Of a stretch of DNA of 9,830 nt, positions 1-5,270 are shown one piece after another (positions within the stretch are counted from its first letter, which is position 1; the number at the start of each line of letters is the position of its first letter). The translations under genes were made by a program, and so were the position numbers. The stretch spans positions 1-9,830 of the forward strand of contig JAISNH010000036.1 in assembly GCA_031276335.1 (NCBI GenBank), in the 5' to 3' direction. Origin of the DNA: Rickettsiales bacterium (GTDB taxonomy: Bacteria > Pseudomonadota > Alphaproteobacteria > Rs-D84 > CACZYB01). A model generated the notes under the pieces. That model saw only the letters and a program-made list of their open reading frames with translations. It was not told the DNA's origin and made no database searches.

Positions 1-1
1 C

Positions 2-388
2 GGACTCGACCTCCTCGAAATATCGCCGGCGGCAAACCCTCCGGTCGTGAAAATCGCCGACTGGGGCAAATGGAAGTACGAGGAGCAGAAAAAGGCCGCC
101 GAGGCGCGCAAAAACCAGAAAATACAGGAAATCAAGGAGCTGAAGATCCGTCCGAACATCGACGTGCACGACTTCGACGTGAAGATGAAGGCGGCCAAAA
201 AGTTCATCGAGGCCGGCGACAAGATAAAGTTCACCGTCCGGTTCAAGGGGCGCGAAATCACCAACCAGGACGCCGGAACCGCCCTCCTGTCCCGCGTGAA
301 GGAAACGCTGGGCGAGGCCGCGAAAGTCGACAGGGAGCCCCTGATGGAGGGACGGCAGATGATAATGATCGTCGCGCCGGCGAAATAA
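2..388 (+). CDS. infC: Translation initiation factor IF-3, C-terminal part (partial at left edge)
   Basis: IF-3 binds the 30S ribosomal subunit, keeps it apart from 50S and checks start-codon/initiator-tRNA pairing. The frame is open from base 2, so the start and most of the N-domain lie outside the window; 128 codons remain before the TAA stop. The fragment begins GLDLLEISP, the end of the IF-3 N-domain, followed by the [19 protein letters not shown] segment where the family signature and linker helix lie. The C-domain follows with [35 protein letters not shown] and the terminal [14 protein letters not shown], all typical of IF-3. An internal GTG at 47 could be mistaken for a start, but homology continues upstream of it. 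The gene precedes lptG on the same strand with a 97-base spacer. Identity is very secure. Confidence 0.96.
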   Translation, partial: GLDLLEISPAANPPVVKIADWGKWKYEEQKKAAEARKNQKIQEIKELKIRPNIDVHDFDVKMKAAKKFIEAGDKIKFTVRFKGREITNQDAGTALLSRVKETLGEAAKVDREPLMEGRQMIMIVAPAK

Positions 389-393
389 CACGC

Positions 394-422
394 CCGAAAG
401 CTGCCCCTCCGGGTACTTTCGG
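394..422 (+). repeat. Hairpin just after infC
   Basis: CCGAAAG (394-400) is the exact reverse complement of CTTTCGG (416-422), giving a 7-bp stem with a 15-base loop starting 5 bases after the infC stop. No T-run follows (the next bases are CCGGAAAATAGG), so it is not a standard intrinsic terminator. It may protect the 3' end of the infC message or act together with the hairpin at 435-471. Confidence 0.4.
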
Positions 423-434
423 CCGGAAAATAGG

Positions 435-471
435 CGTAAAAATCCGCCGCATACGCCGCAAGATTTTTACG
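435..471 (+). repeat. 10-bp perfect inverted repeat ahead of lptG
   Basis: CGTAAAAATC (435-444) is exactly the reverse complement of GATTTTTACG (462-471). The 17-base loop contains a direct repeat of CGCCGCA (445-451 and 454-460). It ends 11-14 bases before the proposed lptG start, so in RNA the stem would sit right at the ribosome-loading region. It could be a translational control element, an operator or a weak terminator; the sequence alone does not decide. Confidence 0.5.
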
Positions 472-485
472 AATCGGGTTTCATT

Positions 486-1589
486 CTGAAGATAAGATAC
501 AACAGCATACTGTTCCGATTCCTGTCGACGCATTTCCTGAAGTCGTTCCTGCTGGTGTTCGTCTCGGTCGCGGGAATAATCGCGCTTTATTCCATAGTGC
601 ACGACATGCAGTCGATTTCGGCCAAGGCCCCGTTCAGGGTCATAGTGGAATTCGCGGCGCTGAACATACTCTACACCCTGAACACCATACTGCCGCTGTC
701 GGTCCTTTTGGCGGGCATACTGACCTTCTGGCGAATCGCCAGGACCAGCGAGCTGACCGTCATACGCTCGATCGGGATTTCGGTGTGGAGCTTCATCAAG
801 CCGATAATCATCGTCTGCGCGGCGATAGGCGTGCTGAACATGGCCGTCCTGTCGCCAATCAGGGCCGCCCTGCAGAAGCGGGTAAAGAAGCTCAGCTACC
901 GATACGAGATATCGAATTCGAACCCGATGCTCTTCTCGCAGTCCGGGCTGTGGCTGAAGGAGAAGAACGAGCTTTCGCAGTCCTTCATATTCGCCGAGTT
1001 CATCAGGAAGGAGGGGGACGCGCTTTCGGCGAAGAACCTGACCATATTCGTGACCGACCTTTCCAACAACTTCATAAAAAGGATAGAGGCCGCCGAGGCG
1101 AACCTAGCCAACCGCAGCCTGTCCCTCATGGACGGGAAGACGGTGGATCCCTACCTGTTCGAGGAAAAGTTCGACAAGTACGACTATCCCACCGCGCTTA
1201 CCATCGACAGGATCGAGGAAAATTCGAGCGCGCCGGACAGCTTCTCGTTCTGGGAGCTGCCGGGATTCATCCGCTTCTTCGAGGCGTCGGGATTCTCGGC
1301 CAGGAAGCACCGCGCGTACTTCTACACCCTGCTGTTCATGCCGCTGACCCTCATCGCGATGCTGTTCATATCGGTGGTGTTCTCGATTTCGCCGAAGCGC
1401 AGCCAGATGAACCTGGTGTTCAAGCTGTCCGCAGGGGTCGCGGCCGGCTTCGGCATGTTCTTCATGGACCATGTGATCCACGCCATGGGGACCTCGGGAC
1501 TCATGCCCGTGTTCATATCCAGCATAGGCATACCGGCAATCGCCATACTGATCTGCTCGACGATACTGCTGTACCACGAGGACGGATAG
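486..1589 (+). CDS. lptG: LptG-type lipopolysaccharide export permease, non-standard start
   Basis: LptG is an inner-membrane subunit of the LptB2FG transporter, which extracts lipopolysaccharide and passes it to the LptC-LptA bridge. The protein has the family layout: three N-terminal membrane helices (about residues 20-38, 60-82, 104-122), a periplasmic beta-jellyroll-like region, and three C-terminal helices (about 275-297, 310-332, 338-362). ARTSELTVIRSIGIS after helix 2 and SQSGLWLKE early in the periplasmic part match LptG more than LptF. The frame holds no ATG, GTG or TTG before GTG 555, yet the upstream codons from CTG 486 read KIRYNSILFRFLSTHFLKSF, the expected cytoplasmic lead-in to helix 1. 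With CTG 486 (or ATT 483) the length is about 367 residues, normal for the family; GTG 555 would clip helix 1. No strong Shine-Dalgarno is visible, only CGGG. lptF is not in the window. The stop is TAG. Confidence 0.88.
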   Translation: MKIRYNSILFRFLSTHFLKSFLLVFVSVAGIIALYSIVHDMQSISAKAPFRVIVEFAALNILYTLNTILPLSVLLAGILTFWRIARTSELTVIRSIGISVWSFIKPIIIVCAAIGVLNMAVLSPIRAALQKRVKKLSYRYEISNSNPMLFSQSGLWLKEKNELSQSFIFAEFIRKEGDALSAKNLTIFVTDLSNNFIKRIEAAEANLANRSLSLMDGKTVDPYLFEEKFDKYDYPTALTIDRIEENSSAPDSFSFWELPGFIRFFEASGFSARKHRAYFYTLLFMPLTLIAMLFISVVFSISPKRSQMNLVFKLSAGVAAGFGMFFMDHVIHAMGTSGLMPVFISSIGIPAIAILICSTILLYHEDG

Positions 1590-1610
1590 GAAAATCCAAT
1601 ATTTATCATT

Positions 1611-1653
1611 TAGCATTTGCGGAACCCTATAATAAATGCTATATGTTAAACAT
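1611..1653 (+). promoter_or_regulatory. AT-rich control region with promoter and inverted repeats
   Basis: A candidate promoter has -35 TTGCGG (1617-1622), a 17-base spacer and -10 TATATG (1640-1645) preceded by an extended TG (1637-1638). A second -10 candidate, TATAAT, lies at 1628-1633. Two inverted repeats overlay it: TAGCATTT (1611-1618) with AAATGCTA (1634-1641), an exact 8-bp pair spanning the -35 and reaching the -10, and ATGTT-A-AACAT (1643-1653). This arrangement suggests an operator for a dimeric regulator controlling the gene at 1677. ATATGTTAAAC (1641-1651) also resembles the XerD arm of dif sites. Confidence 0.5.
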
Positions 1654-1676
1654 TATATGACAAACGAGGGGGGACG

Positions 1677-2483
1677 TTGCGGAAGATACTATTCACATTG
1701 CTGCTGCTTTCCAGCTTCGCCGCCCGCGCGCAGACGACCGGGTTCAGGTTTTCCGCCCCGCCGTCCATGGCGGGATTGAACATCGTTTTTTCCCGCGGAT
1801 ATTACGGCCGCGCCGGCGGAGCCATACACAACCTGGCCGCAAGGATTTTCGAAGGGACGGAGGCGAAGCCCGTCTACGCGGACAAGGAATCGGACTCGTA
1901 CAACCTGGCGGTGCAGACGGCCATGCTGGGCTCGGCTTCCATGTACAGCGGCACGGATTTCGTAGCGGGGGCCGCCTTCGACGAGGACAACCTGGCCTTC
2001 CTCGACTATATCCCGGCGCCGATCTACGAAGACTTCCTGGCCATAGTCGCGGACAAGAAGGGCGTCCCTCCGGATTTCAAACCGACGAAAGAGATCGATT
2101 CAACCATAATGTCCCTGATGCCATCCCTCCGTCCCGCCGGCATCGCCGGGATGAACCTCGGCATTTCGGACAAAACGTTCGCGCGGAAGTTCGACAAGAT
2201 GAGCGAGGCCATGGAGGCCGCCTTCGCAGGCAGGTACTTCGTAATCGCGCCGTGGAGCATGGTCGCCGGATACCTGGAAACGAACGGGGGCAACCCGAAG
2301 GCATCCTCGCTTTTGGTCATGAAGTTCCAGAAGCGGCGCATATACTATTTCATCGCGGTCGGAAAAGCCAGCGCGGACAAGCCGGTGCCGGGCGCGGGCA
2401 TGGGACTTGCCCGCTTCGTCGAAAAACGCCTCCTGGAGCTTCGGGACAGCGGTGAGCTCGCCCGGATAACGGGACAGAAATAG
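1677..2483 (+). CDS. Exported protein, possibly solute-binding-like, function unknown
   Basis: This is a 268-residue protein with a clear Sec signal peptide: RK, a hydrophobic core (ILFTLLLLSSF) and a likely signal peptidase I cut after ARA at residue 18. The start is TTG, chosen because GAGGGGGG sits 3-10 bases upstream and the signal peptide begins there; the ATG at 1657 is out of frame. The mature part is a single globular domain of about 250 residues with no membrane helix. Its tail (FVEKRLLELRDSGELARITGQK) resembles the last helices of family-3 amino-acid-type periplasmic binding proteins, where a 'lrasGelarl' phrase is common, and the early FSAPPSMAG segment fits a first strand. This is a weak resemblance; ligand and partners are unknown and no transporter genes lie beside it. 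It probably acts in the periplasm. The region at 1611-1653 likely controls it. Confidence 0.75.
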   Translation: MRKILFTLLLLSSFAARAQTTGFRFSAPPSMAGLNIVFSRGYYGRAGGAIHNLAARIFEGTEAKPVYADKESDSYNLAVQTAMLGSASMYSGTDFVAGAAFDEDNLAFLDYIPAPIYEDFLAIVADKKGVPPDFKPTKEIDSTIMSLMPSLRPAGIAGMNLGISDKTFARKFDKMSEAMEAAFAGRYFVIAPWSMVAGYLETNGGNPKASSLLVMKFQKRRIYYFIAVGKASADKPVPGAGMGLARFVEKRLLELRDSGELARITGQK

Positions 2484-2523
2484 TCCGGAAACGCCAAGGG
2501 CGCCGCAGGCGGATTTTTACGGG

Positions 2524-2551
2524 TTGCTTTCCTGCAATTTTCGTGTAAAAT
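2524..2551 (+). promoter_or_regulatory. Promoter for the gene at 2588
   Basis: TTGCTT (2524-2529) and TAAAAT (2546-2551) are separated by 16 bases. Transcription would start near 2558, giving a leader of about 30 bases. Two purine-rich ribosome-binding candidates follow, GGAAGGAG and AAGGAG, the second with the better spacing to the GTG start. The spacer upstream (2484-2523) holds only a weak GC hairpin before ATTTTTAC. Confidence 0.5.
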
Positions 2552-2587
2552 TTAACTGGAAGGAGAAACCATTCTAAGGAGAAGCGG

Positions 2588-3403
2588 GTGCGAAAGTTCA
2601 TTCTGACATTGCTGGCCTCGTCCGCCCTGTTCGCGGCGTCCGCCCGCGCGCAGGAGATTCTAGAGGCCGACGCCGAAGAGGCCGCGGAGGAATCCATAGA
2701 CGAGGGGGACGGCGGCTTTGTTCCGGACGACGAGCTGGACCAGTACGAGGACTACAGCGAATACGACGAGGCGGACGCGGCTCCCGAGGGCACGAACGAG
2801 CGCGTGAAATACTTCGACGTCGCAGGGGTCATGCTGGGCCAGGACTACAAGGAGGCCAGGAAGGCCCTGAAGGAGCGCAAGTACCGCCTGTCCGGCATGG
2901 AATACAAGATTCCGGAATACTTCTCGTTCAACTACGACGCGATATGCCGCTCGAAGAACCTGCTGGTGCCCGACACGCTGGCCGCGTGCATAAAGGGGCT
3001 GGCCAAAAAGGACAAGATGGAATACCTGGCGAAGGCGTCGTTCAAGCGCGCGGACACGAACGAGGACATCGACATATACTTCACGAGCCCCCTGACCGAG
3101 AACAAGGTGTGGAAAATCGAATACAAGAACGACGTCGACAAGAAATACGGGGATGCCAAAAACTTCCAGTACCAGCGGGACGAGCGGAGGCGCGCGTTCT
3201 GGCATTTCGCCATCATGAAATACGGCGAGCCGAACATGCCGCCGAACCAGTGGGTAATGGACCCCGAGGAAGAGTTTCCGACCAGCCTTACCGCCGGGTT
3301 CGGCACCCTAGTCCTTACAAACGCCCAGCAGAACGCGTTCGACATACTCGAAACGGAAAAGGAAGCCCGGCGGCAGTTCAAGTACAAGGAATACAGCTTC
3401 TGA
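2588..3403 (+). CDS. Exported protein with acidic N-terminal segment, function unknown
   Basis: This is a 271-residue secreted protein. The GTG start is supported by AAGGAG 7 bases upstream and by a signal peptide (RKFILTLLASSALFAASARA) cut after residue 21. Mature residues 22-66 are dominated by Glu, Asp and Ala and are probably disordered. A folded part follows from residue 74. It opens with YFDVAGVMLGQDYKEARKAL, which resembles the 'gi.lGm..eevr.al' opening of SmpA/BamE- or BLIP-like periplasmic folds, and later has IYFTSPLTENKVWKIEY and FAIMKYGEPN, which fit the strand and final helix of that fold. Two cysteines (120 and 134) could form a disulfide. The protein begins like the gene before it ((M)RK.L.TLL) and, like it, lacks an ATG. 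No specific function can be assigned. Confidence 0.78.
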   Translation: MRKFILTLLASSALFAASARAQEILEADAEEAAEESIDEGDGGFVPDDELDQYEDYSEYDEADAAPEGTNERVKYFDVAGVMLGQDYKEARKALKERKYRLSGMEYKIPEYFSFNYDAICRSKNLLVPDTLAACIKGLAKKDKMEYLAKASFKRADTNEDIDIYFTSPLTENKVWKIEYKNDVDKKYGDAKNFQYQRDERRRAFWHFAIMKYGEPNMPPNQWVMDPEEEFPTSLTAGFGTLVLTNAQQNAFDILETEKEARRQFKYKEYSF

Positions 3404-3474
3404 CATATAACCCGAAATCCGCGCGTCCGTGAATCCGCGCTATTTCGACTTCCGCCGCAGGAGTTGGGAAAAGC

Positions 3475-3508
3475 GGGGAAAACCGGTTTTGTTACAAGCA
3501 TTTTCCCC
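3475..3508 (+). repeat. Nested palindromes upstream of the gene at 3554
   Basis: GGGGAAAA (3475-3482) is the reverse complement of TTTTCCCC (3501-3508), an 8-bp stem. The 12-bp perfect palindrome AAAACCGGTTTT (3479-3490) overlaps its left arm. The outer stem is followed by only TTT, so it could be a weak terminator for the gene ending at 3403. The palindrome, about 40 bases upstream of the -10 at 3532, is placed like an operator or activator site. Confidence 0.4.
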
Positions 3509-3528
3509 TTTCCATAGCCATGGTTTTT

Positions 3529-3537
3529 TGCTATAAT
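3529..3537 (+). promoter_or_regulatory. Extended -10 promoter for the gene at 3554
   Basis: TGCTATAAT is a perfect extended -10 element. No good -35 is seen 17 bases upstream (TTTCCA), as is common for extended -10 promoters. Transcription should start near 3544, right at the GGAG ribosome-binding site, leaving a leader of about 10 bases. Confidence 0.6.
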
Positions 3538-3553
3538 ACCCTTGGAGAAAATT

Positions 3554-4444
3554 ATGACAAGCAGGCAGAAAGCCATAACGCCGGAAGCGCGCAAAGACAT
3601 GGAGGACACGCTTTCCCTGATCGACGTCTCGCTTTACGACCTTATAGAGAAAAGAATCGAAATAATCCAAAAACTCGATGAAACAGCCGGGTTTTCGGCC
3701 TCCGGACTTTCCGGCGCGCTGGCGAAAACCATACAGGGCATCACGAGCCTCAGGAAGTACGACCCGCGCGCGCTTTCCGTCGCCTCCGGCCTTATCGAGC
3801 TTATCAACATCAATGCGAAAAACATCGAAATCGCGATACTCAAGTCCGACGAGGGGATCGCGAAAACCGCGGGCAGCATCGCGCTTTTGAAAAGCTTCTA
3901 TCCTCTCGTATCCGGCATCAGGTACAGGATTTTCGAGAAGCATTCCGACGCCGTGGCCGCAATCGCCGCATCCAAGAACCTGATATCCTTCATCCCGGCC
4001 GAAGGATCCCCCGCGAAGGACGCGTGGTGGATGGGCATGCTGGCCGAGGAAAAGCAGGGCGCGAAGATCGTCGGGCGGCAGCCCATGGCGTCCTCCGAGC
4101 CCGGAATGCGCGAAAGCTATATGGTGGCGCATGCGGAAAACGCATTCGGATTCGACCGCAGCGTAATCGTAATCGCGACGTCCGAAACCGTCACCTCCCC
4201 ATGGCTGAAGGCGGCGCTTCACAAGCTCAAAATCCCGCTGTACAAGACCGTGGCCAGCTCCGCGGTGTTCAACGGCACGGTCCTTACCATGGCCGAAATA
4301 TCGGCCGCGATATACGGCATGGACGCCGGCATATTCAAGACCTCCGAAACCGTCGGGGGCGTCAACATCCGCGTCGCGGGATACCTCGGCGGATACTTCC
4401 TTCCCATAGTAGACCGGGACAAGATCGTGGAATTCAGGAAATAA
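3554..4444 (+). CDS. Chorismate-mutase-like protein, alphaproteobacterial type
   Basis: This is a 296-residue soluble protein. ATG 3554 is preferred over the in-frame TTG 3542 because GGAG lies 6 bases before it and the -10 box ends at 3537. Residues 14-44 (DMEDTLSLIDVSLYDLIEKR and on) look like the first helix of an AroQ-type chorismate mutase, with R34 in the place of a substrate-contacting Arg. The helical region continues to about residue 135. The C-terminal half has WWMGMLAEEKQGAKIVGRQP and FDRSVIVIATSETVTSPWLKAAL, which recall the extra domain of the 'chorismate mutase' proteins of alphaproteobacteria, there thought to be linked to prephenate and aromatic amino-acid synthesis. The first active-site Arg of AroQ seems replaced by an acidic residue, so catalysis is in doubt. 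No aromatic pathway genes are adjacent. The family call is from memory of motifs and is tentative. Confidence 0.55.
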   Translation: MTSRQKAITPEARKDMEDTLSLIDVSLYDLIEKRIEIIQKLDETAGFSASGLSGALAKTIQGITSLRKYDPRALSVASGLIELININAKNIEIAILKSDEGIAKTAGSIALLKSFYPLVSGIRYRIFEKHSDAVAAIAASKNLISFIPAEGSPAKDAWWMGMLAEEKQGAKIVGRQPMASSEPGMRESYMVAHAENAFGFDRSVIVIATSETVTSPWLKAALHKLKIPLYKTVASSAVFNGTVLTMAEISAAIYGMDAGIFKTSETVGGVNIRVAGYLGGYFLPIVDRDKIVEFRK

Positions 4445-4591
4445 AAATATTCAACATACAACCTCCGGCATTTCCAGAAATTTTTCAGCGGCATAAAAAT
4501 AGGAACAAATTGATTTTCTTCTTGCGTTCCAACGTCTAGAGATTTATACTTTTTCCCGTATCCGTTACGGGTATGGGCCAATAAAAAAGGC
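4445..4591 (+). other. Non-coding region before the structured RNA
   Basis: I see no plausible gene here. The stretch is AT-rich after the stop at 4444, with no convincing terminator for the gene before it. It contains the promoter at 4523-4550 and a small hairpin, CCCGTA (4555-4560) with TACGGG (4566-4571), flanked by CTTTTT (4549-4554) and AAAAAG (4583-4588), which could pair to extend it. This may be part of a precursor leader removed from the RNA downstream. Confidence 0.5.
4523..4550 (+). promoter_or_regulatory. Promoter for the structured RNA
   Basis: TTGCGT (4523-4528) and TATACT (4545-4550) are spaced by 16 bases. The start would fall near 4557, about 35 bases before the closing stem of the RNA, so the primary transcript would need 5' trimming. 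A closer promoter was not obvious. Confidence 0.45.
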
Positions 4592-4732
4592 TCGATTAGT
4601 GCAGCGTCGAAGTACGCTGTGATTTACTTCCTCGGCGCAGAACCGGGGAGGCCGTAGTGCATGTTCAGAGGACGGGCCTACGGCCTGCCCTTAAAGACTG
4701 CGGCGAGTCTGTCACTAATCGGATTCTTTTTT
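4592..4732 (+). ncRNA. ssrS: Structured small RNA, probably 6S RNA
   Basis: 6S RNA binds the housekeeping RNA polymerase by imitating an open promoter and damps transcription in stationary phase. A closing stem pairs 4592-4601 with 4713-4722 (10 bp, one G-U; core GATTAGTG/CACTAATC) and is followed by a T-rich tail ending in TTTTTT (4727-4732), so the RNA is about 140 bases with its own terminator. Inside are a hairpin CAGCGT/ACGCTG (4602-4607, 4614-4619) and a distal arm of 9 bp (4649-4657 with 4678-4686) that continues after a bulged G as GGG/CCC. The distal part (GTGCATGTTCAG, GGACGG, then CTTAAAGACTGCGGCGA) lines up with the apical part of E. coli 6S RNA (GAGCATGCTCGG, CCGTCCG, CCTTAAAACTGCGACGA). 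That it is a structured RNA is well supported; the 6S identity is from remembered sequence. It lacks the marks of SRP RNA, RNase P RNA and tmRNA. Confidence 0.68.
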
Positions 4733-4789
4733 ACTCCCCGACCTTTTTCGGATTGGAATACAAACAATCAAGAAAGGGAGAAACAAGCA

Positions 4790-5218
4790 ATGAACCACAA
4801 AATCGCGAAAGCTTTCACTTATTTAAGCATATTGTCCGCATGCGCGACGCCGCCAAATTCCATGGAGATGAGGGAACTTCAGACATACAAACAAAAAAAT
4901 CTGTATGTGGAGGAAAAAGACCCTACAATCGGCGTAATACTTGGATTCCTGCCGGGGGGCGGTTCATTTTATGTTAGGGAATACGGATACGGCGTCATCA
5001 ACCTGCTGACCTGGCCTACTTCCATATTATGGGATCCTATCAGCGGAGCCAATGGAGCGCAGTCTATAAACTATGTAGCGACCAAAACATATGTGAATCA
5101 ATTGAAGCAGAAGGAATTGGACGCTCTGGACGAACAACTTAAACTATCCCAGATAGATTCCAAAGCGTATACCTTGGAGAAAAGTAAAATCGACCGCAAA
5201 TACGCGGGAACTTTCTAA
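4790..5218 (+). CDS. Lipoprotein with short hydrophobic pair and SHOCT-like tail
   Basis: This is a 142-residue protein. The ATG is chosen because GGGAG lies 9 bases upstream and the lipoprotein signal starts there; the in-frame ATG at 4661 falls inside the structured RNA. The signal peptide ends in the lipobox LSAC, so Cys18 would be lipid-modified and the protein membrane-anchored. Residues 45-82 (DPTIGVILGFLPGGGSFYVREYGYGVINLL, then TWPTSILWDP) look like a TM2-type hydrophobic hairpin with a Gly-rich turn. Residues 108-138 (KELDALDEQLKLSQIDSKAY and on) resemble a SHOCT C-terminal domain, often an oligomerisation tag. Function is unknown. Two 60-base lines inside the gene are about 45-47% GC by hand count, against about 60% in a line of lptG, hinting at later acquisition. 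It ends 14 bases before a strong terminator. Confidence 0.75.
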   Translation: MNHKIAKAFTYLSILSACATPPNSMEMRELQTYKQKNLYVEEKDPTIGVILGFLPGGGSFYVREYGYGVINLLTWPTSILWDPISGANGAQSINYVATKTYVNQLKQKELDALDEQLKLSQIDSKAYTLEKSKIDRKYAGTF

Positions 5219-5232
5219 GACGCCTCCTATGG

Positions 5233-5262
5233 AAAAGCCCCGAATTCCAACGGGGCTTTTTT
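5233..5262. terminator. Two-way intrinsic terminator
   Basis: AAAAGCCCCG (5233-5242) pairs perfectly with CGGGGCTTTT (5251-5260) around an 8-base loop. It is followed by two more T on the plus strand and has a four-T run on the minus strand. It lies between the convergent lipoprotein gene (ends 5218) and the VirB11-like gene (ends 5271), so it can end both transcripts. Confidence 0.9.
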
Positions 5263-5270
5263 AATGAAGC

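Noticed and set aside
785..1660. Plus-strand open frame of 291 codons
   Set aside because: It is an out-of-frame shadow of lptG; lptG has clear membrane helices and family motifs.
3475..3510. Intrinsic terminator for the gene ending at 3403
   Set aside because: The stem is only 8 bp with an 18-base loop and just TTT after it; kept only as a palindrome.
3440..4222. Minus-strand open frame of 260 codons
   Set aside because: It is antisense to the chorismate-mutase-like gene, has no recognisable motif, and such frames are expected at this GC.
4592..4732. tmRNA, RNase P RNA or SRP RNA
   Set aside because: No tag-peptide frame or tRNA-like ends, no GAGGAAAGTCC-type RNase P core, and no SRP GGAAGGAAGCAGCC-type loop were found.
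4661..4789. Longer start for the lipoprotein gene
   Set aside because: It would lie within the structured RNA and put a non-signal sequence before the lipoprotein signal peptide; ATG 4790 has a good ribosome-binding site.
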